A stretch of 64,000 bases of DNA. Source: Bacillota bacterium (GTDB taxonomy: Bacteria > Bacillota > Clostridia > Lachnospirales > Lachnospiraceae). A model generated the notes under the pieces. That model saw only the letters and a program-made list of their open reading frames with translations. It was not told the DNA's origin and searched no databases. The stretch lies in the NCBI GenBank assembly GCA_023386815.1, contig JAEWIZ010000005.1, forward strand, positions 62,001 through 126,000, read 5' to 3'. Shown one piece after another: positions 60,778-64,000 of this stretch. The translations under genes were made by a program, and so were the position numbers. Position 1 is the first letter of the stretch; each line of letters opens with the position of its first letter.

Positions 60778-63700
60778 ATGTCTGAAGTAATAAGCAATAT
60801 TCAAGAGATAACCTATGATGCGATAAAAATTGGTTTAGCTTCACCTGAAAAAATCAGAGAATGGTCAAAGGGAGAAGTAAGAAAGCCAGAGACTATTAAC
60901 TATAGAACATTAAAACCAGAAAAAGATGGTTTGTTCTGTGAGAGAATCTTTGGACCCAGTAAGGACTGGGAGTGTCATTGCGGTAAATATAAGAAAATTA
61001 GATATAAGGGCGTTGTTTGTGATCGCTGTGGCGTTGAAGTAACAAAAGCTAGTGTTCGTCGTGAGCGTATGGGTCATATTGAACTGGCAGCACCTGTATC
61101 CCATATTTGGTATTTCAAGGGAATACCAAGCCGTATGGGTCTGATTCTGGATCTTTCTCCAAGAACCTTGGAAAAAGTATTGTATTTCGCTTCCTATATC
61201 GTAATCGATAAGGGAACCACAGACTTACAGTACAAACAGGTTCTGAATGAAAAGGAAAGACAAGAAGCAATTGAGAAATATGGATACAACAGCTTCCGTT
61301 TAGGTATGGGTGCTGAAGCAATCCAGGAATTATTGCAGGCAATTGATCTTGAGAAGGAATCTAAGGAATTAAAGAGAGGACTGAAGGATTCTACTGGCCA
61401 AAAGCGTGCTAGAATCATTAAGCGCCTTGAAGTTGTTGAAGCATTCCGTGAGTCCGGCAACAAGCCGGAATGGATGATCTTAGGCGTAATTCCTGTTATT
61501 CCTCCGGATCTTAGACCAATGGTTCAGCTCGATGGTGGACGTTTTGCTACCTCCGATATGAACGATTTATACAGAAGAATTATCAATCGTAACAATCGTC
61601 TGAAGAGACTTCTTGAGCTTGGTGCTCCGGACATCATCGTTCGTAACGAGAAGAGAATGCTTCAGGAAGCTGTTGATGCACTGATTGATAACGGTAGAAG
61701 AGGTAGACCGGTAACCGGACCTGGTAACCGTGCCCTCAAATCCCTCTCCGATATGTTAAAGGGTAAACAGGGTCGTTTCCGTCAGAACTTACTTGGTAAG
61801 CGTGTTGACTACTCTGGACGTTCCGTTATCGTAGTTGGGCCTGAACTTAAGCTATATCAGTGCGGTTTGCCAAAGGAAATGGCGATCGAGTTATTTAAAC
61901 CTTTCGTAATGAAGGAATTAGTAGCAAAGGGAACCGCTCATAATATTAAATCTGCTAAGAAAATGGTAGAGAGACTTCAGACCGAGGTTTGGGACGTTCT
62001 TGAGGAGGTTATCAAAGAACATCCGGTTATGTTAAACCGTGCCCCAACCCTTCATAGACTTGGTATTCAGGCCTTCGAACCAGTATTGGTTGAAGGTAAG
62101 GCAATTAAGCTTCATCCACTTGTTTGTACCGCTTACAACGCGGACTTCGACGGTGACCAGATGGCGGTGCATTTACCACTGTCCGTAGAAGCTCAAGCAG
62201 AGTGCCGTTTCTTACTGCTCTCACCGAACAACTTATTAAAGCCTTCCGATGGTGCGCCGGTAACCGTTCCTTCTCAGGATATGGTTCTTGGTATCTACTA
62301 TTTGACCATCGAACGAGAGATGCCAAATAAGCCACGTCCATGCTTTAAGAGCTTGAATGAAGCAATCCTTGCTTATGAGAACGGAGCAATCCTTCTTCAT
62401 GAGATGATCAAGGTAAGAAGAAATGGTATCAATAAGGATGGCGTTAATGAGATAAGAACTGTTGAATCAACGCTTGGACGTTTCATCTTCAATGAAATTA
62501 TTCCTCAGGACCTTGGTTTCGTAGATCGTTCCAAGGATGAGAATTTCTTAACACTTGAGATTAACTTCTTAGTTGGTAAGAAACAGTTGAAACCAATTCT
62601 TGAAAAGTGCATCAATATTCATGGTGCTACAAAAACAGCTGAAATCCTCGATGCCGTTAAGTCATTGGGTTATAAATATTCCACACGTGCTGCGATGACT
62701 GTATCCATTTCCGATATGGAAGTGCCTGCAGAGAAGCAAGCGATTCTGGATGATGCAGAAGCAACCATCGAGAATATCGCAAAAGAGTACAGACGTGGTA
62801 GAATGACAGAAGATGAAAGATACAATACCGTTATCGAAACCTGGAAAGAAGCAGATAAGATCTTAACAGATAAGCTGTTAAGCGGTCTTGATAAGTTTAA
62901 CAACATCAAGATGATGTCCGACTCCGGTGCCCGTGGTTCCGATAAGCAGATTAAACAGCTTGCAGGTATGCGTGGACTTATGGCTGATACATCAGGTCGT
63001 ACGATTGAATTACCAATCAAGTCCAACCTTCGTGAAGGTCTTGACGTATTGGAGTACTTCATCTCCGCTCATGGTGCTCGTAAAGGTCTTTCTGATACAG
63101 CTCTTCGTACCGCTGACTCCGGTTACTTAACCCGTCGTCTGGTTGACGTTTCTCAGGATTTAATTATCCGTGAAGTTGACTGCCAGGAAGGCAAAGAAAT
63201 CCCAGGTATGTGGATTAAGGCATTCGAAGATGGTAAGGAAGTTATCGAAGGCTTAGAAGAGAGAATCACAGGAAGATATTCCTGCGAATCAATCTATGAT
63301 GCGAATGGTGAAATGATTGTAAAAGCAAACCATATGATTACACCAAAGCGTGCTGCTAGAATTATGGCAACAGGTGTAGATAAGGTTAAAATCCGTAACG
63401 TATTATCCTGTAAGTCCCACATTGGTGTATGTGCTAAGTGTTATGGTGCAAACATGGCTACTGGTGAAGCAGTTCAGGTTGGTGAAGCAGTTGGTATTAT
63501 TGCTGCTCAGTCCATCGGTGAGCCAGGAACACAGCTTACCATGCGTACCTTCCATACCGGTGGTGTTGCGGGTGATGATATCACACAGGGTCTTCCTCGT
63601 GTCGAAGAACTTTTCGAGGCTAGAAAGCCGAAAGGTCTTGCAATTATTGCAGAATTCGGTGGCGTAGTCACAATCAAAGACACTAAGAAGAAGCGTGAAG

Positions 63701-64000
63701 TTATTGTAACAAATAATGAAACAATGGAATCTAAGGCATACTTAATTCCATATGGTTCTAGAATAAAAGTTGTGGATAATGACATTATTGAGGCCGGCGA
63801 TGAGCTGACAGAAGGTAGTGTAAATCCTCACGATATCTTAAAGATAAAGGGAATTCGTGCCGTTCAGGATTATATGATCCAGGAAGTACAAAGAGTTTAC
63901 CGTCTGCAAGGTGTTGAGATCAACGATAAGCATATCGAAGTAATTGTACGTCAGATGCTGAAGAAGGTTCGTATCGAAACCAATGGTGATACCGCTTTCT
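60778..64000 (+). CDS. rpoC: DNA-directed RNA polymerase subunit beta' (3' truncated)
   Basis: The ATG at 60778 follows AAGGGAG. The frame is open to the last base, so about 1074 codons are visible and the end lies outside. The N-terminal zinc site CHCGKY...CDRCG and the catalytic magnesium loop NADFDGDQMAVH (around residue 452) are both intact. A second zinc site follows (SCKSHIGVCAKC with an earlier Cys), then GIIAAQSIGEPGTQLTMRTFHTGGVA. It overlaps no other gene and follows rpoB after 75 bp. Confidence 0.97.
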   Translation, partial: MSEVISNIQEITYDAIKIGLASPEKIREWSKGEVRKPETINYRTLKPEKDGLFCERIFGPSKDWECHCGKYKKIRYKGVVCDRCGVEVTKASVRRERMGHIELAAPVSHIWYFKGIPSRMGLILDLSPRTLEKVLYFASYIVIDKGTTDLQYKQVLNEKERQEAIEKYGYNSFRLGMGAEAIQELLQAIDLEKESKELKRGLKDSTGQKRARIIKRLEVVEAFRESGNKPEWMILGVIPVIPPDLRPMVQLDGGRFATSDMNDLYRRIINRNNRLKRLLELGAPDIIVRNEKRMLQEAVDALIDNGRRGRPVTGPGNRALKSLSDMLKGKQGRFRQNLLGKRVDYSGRSVIVVGPELKLYQCGLPKEMAIELFKPFVMKELVAKGTAHNIKSAKKMVERLQTEVWDVLEEVIKEHPVMLNRAPTLHRLGIQAFEPVLVEGKAIKLHPLVCTAYNADFDGDQMAVHLPLSVEAQAECRFLLLSPNNLLKPSDGAPVTVPSQDMVLGIYYLTIEREMPNKPRPCFKSLNEAILAYENGAILLHEMIKVRRNGINKDGVNEIRTVESTLGRFIFNEIIPQDLGFVDRSKDENFLTLEINFLVGKKQLKPILEKCINIHGATKTAEILDAVKSLGYKYSTRAAMTVSISDMEVPAEKQAILDDAEATIENIAKEYRRGRMTEDERYNTVIETWKEADKILTDKLLSGLDKFNNIKMMSDSGARGSDKQIKQLAGMRGLMADTSGRTIELPIKSNLREGLDVLEYFISAHGARKGLSDTALRTADSGYLTRRLVDVSQDLIIREVDCQEGKEIPGMWIKAFEDGKEVIEGLEERITGRYSCESIYDANGEMIVKANHMITPKRAARIMATGVDKVKIRNVLSCKSHIGVCAKCYGANMATGEAVQVGEAVGIIAAQSIGEPGTQLTMRTFHTGGVAGDDITQGLPRVEELFEARKPKGLAIIAEFGGVVTIKDTKKKREVIVTNNETMESKAYLIPYGSRIKVVDNDIIEAGDELTEGSVNPHDILKIKGIRAVQDYMIQEVQRVYRLQGVEINDKHIEVIVRQMLKKVRIETNGDTAF

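Noticed and set aside
60910..63785. Several minus-strand ORFs of 64-130 codons inside rpoC and similar ones inside rpoB
   Set aside because: The plus strand holds a continuous, fully conserved polymerase reading frame, and these ORFs lack ribosome sites and recognisable domains.

Overview
The window is chromosomal DNA of a low-GC, anaerobic, endospore-forming Firmicute, most like the Lachnospiraceae / Clostridium cluster XIV group. This placement is inferred from gene content, not from a database search. The evidence is a SpoIIID sporulation regulator, a six-gene Rnf complex in the clostridial order C-D-G-E-A-B, a desulfoferrodoxin, a class III fructose-bisphosphatase, and an electron-bifurcating type lactate dehydrogenase operon. 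The rpmG-secE-nusG-rplKA-rplJL-rpoBC transcription/translation block closes the window.

Layout. 1-3.0 kb: end of a BMP/nucleoside-type ABC importer (ATPase cut by the window edge, two permeases). 3.2-5.0 kb: thioredoxin, superoxide reductase and a Crp/Fnr-type regulator, an oxidative-stress-like group. 5.2-10.9 kb: a beta-CASP metallo-beta-lactamase RNase-like protein, pullulanase and a membrane GAF/HD-GYP protein, all on one strand. 11-16.9 kb: accessory-looking region with a nitroreductase (minus), a convergent type II restriction-modification pair (an HTH-fused C5 methylase and a PD-(D/E)xK-like nuclease), a zinc-ribbon/CFI-motif protein, LarE and a GlsB-type membrane protein. 17-23.7 kb: coiled-coil protein, ArsC-like protein, Fbp, a phosphoribosyltransferase-like protein, CorA (minus), a HAD phosphatase and a small conserved-looking ORF. 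23.8-29.8 kb: lactate module (GntR/FadR regulator, lactate permease, EtfB, ferredoxin-fused EtfA, FAD-dependent lactate dehydrogenase). A perfect TTGACA-17 bp-TATAAT promoter there is followed by two palindromic TGGTA-C-TACCA operators 84 bp apart. 30-35 kb: AraC regulator divergent from a Gfo/Idh - TIM-barrel - TIM-barrel - Gfo/Idh cluster. 35.2 kb: spoIIID. 35.9-41.1 kb: rnfCDGEAB. 41.3-51 kb: LacI regulator, a FliD-like orphan, a YesN-like AraC regulator (minus), a secreted subtilase, a sugar-binding lipoprotein without permeases, and a Cache-like/GGDEF protein. 51.1-64 kb: ribosomal and RNA polymerase genes with an L10 leader RNA; rpoC runs off the end.

How the parts fit. Lactate oxidation by the Ldh/Etf module would need electrons driven to NAD+ with reduced ferredoxin, and the Rnf complex interconverts those pools with ion pumping, so both systems belong to the same energy economy. 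LarE makes the cofactor of lactate racemase, although no racemase gene lies in the window. The HD-GYP and GGDEF proteins are opposite arms of cyclic-di-GMP signalling.

The points most worth a second look are the looping-type operator pair of the lactate operon, the hairpin between the Shine-Dalgarno sequence and the start codon of spoIIID, the ~20 bp A-rich repeat arrays in the rnfC and rpoB leaders, the zinc-ribbon tail on RpoB, the redox sugar cluster at 30-35 kb, and the orphan FliD-like protein. No tRNA, rRNA, IS element, prophage or CRISPR array was seen.
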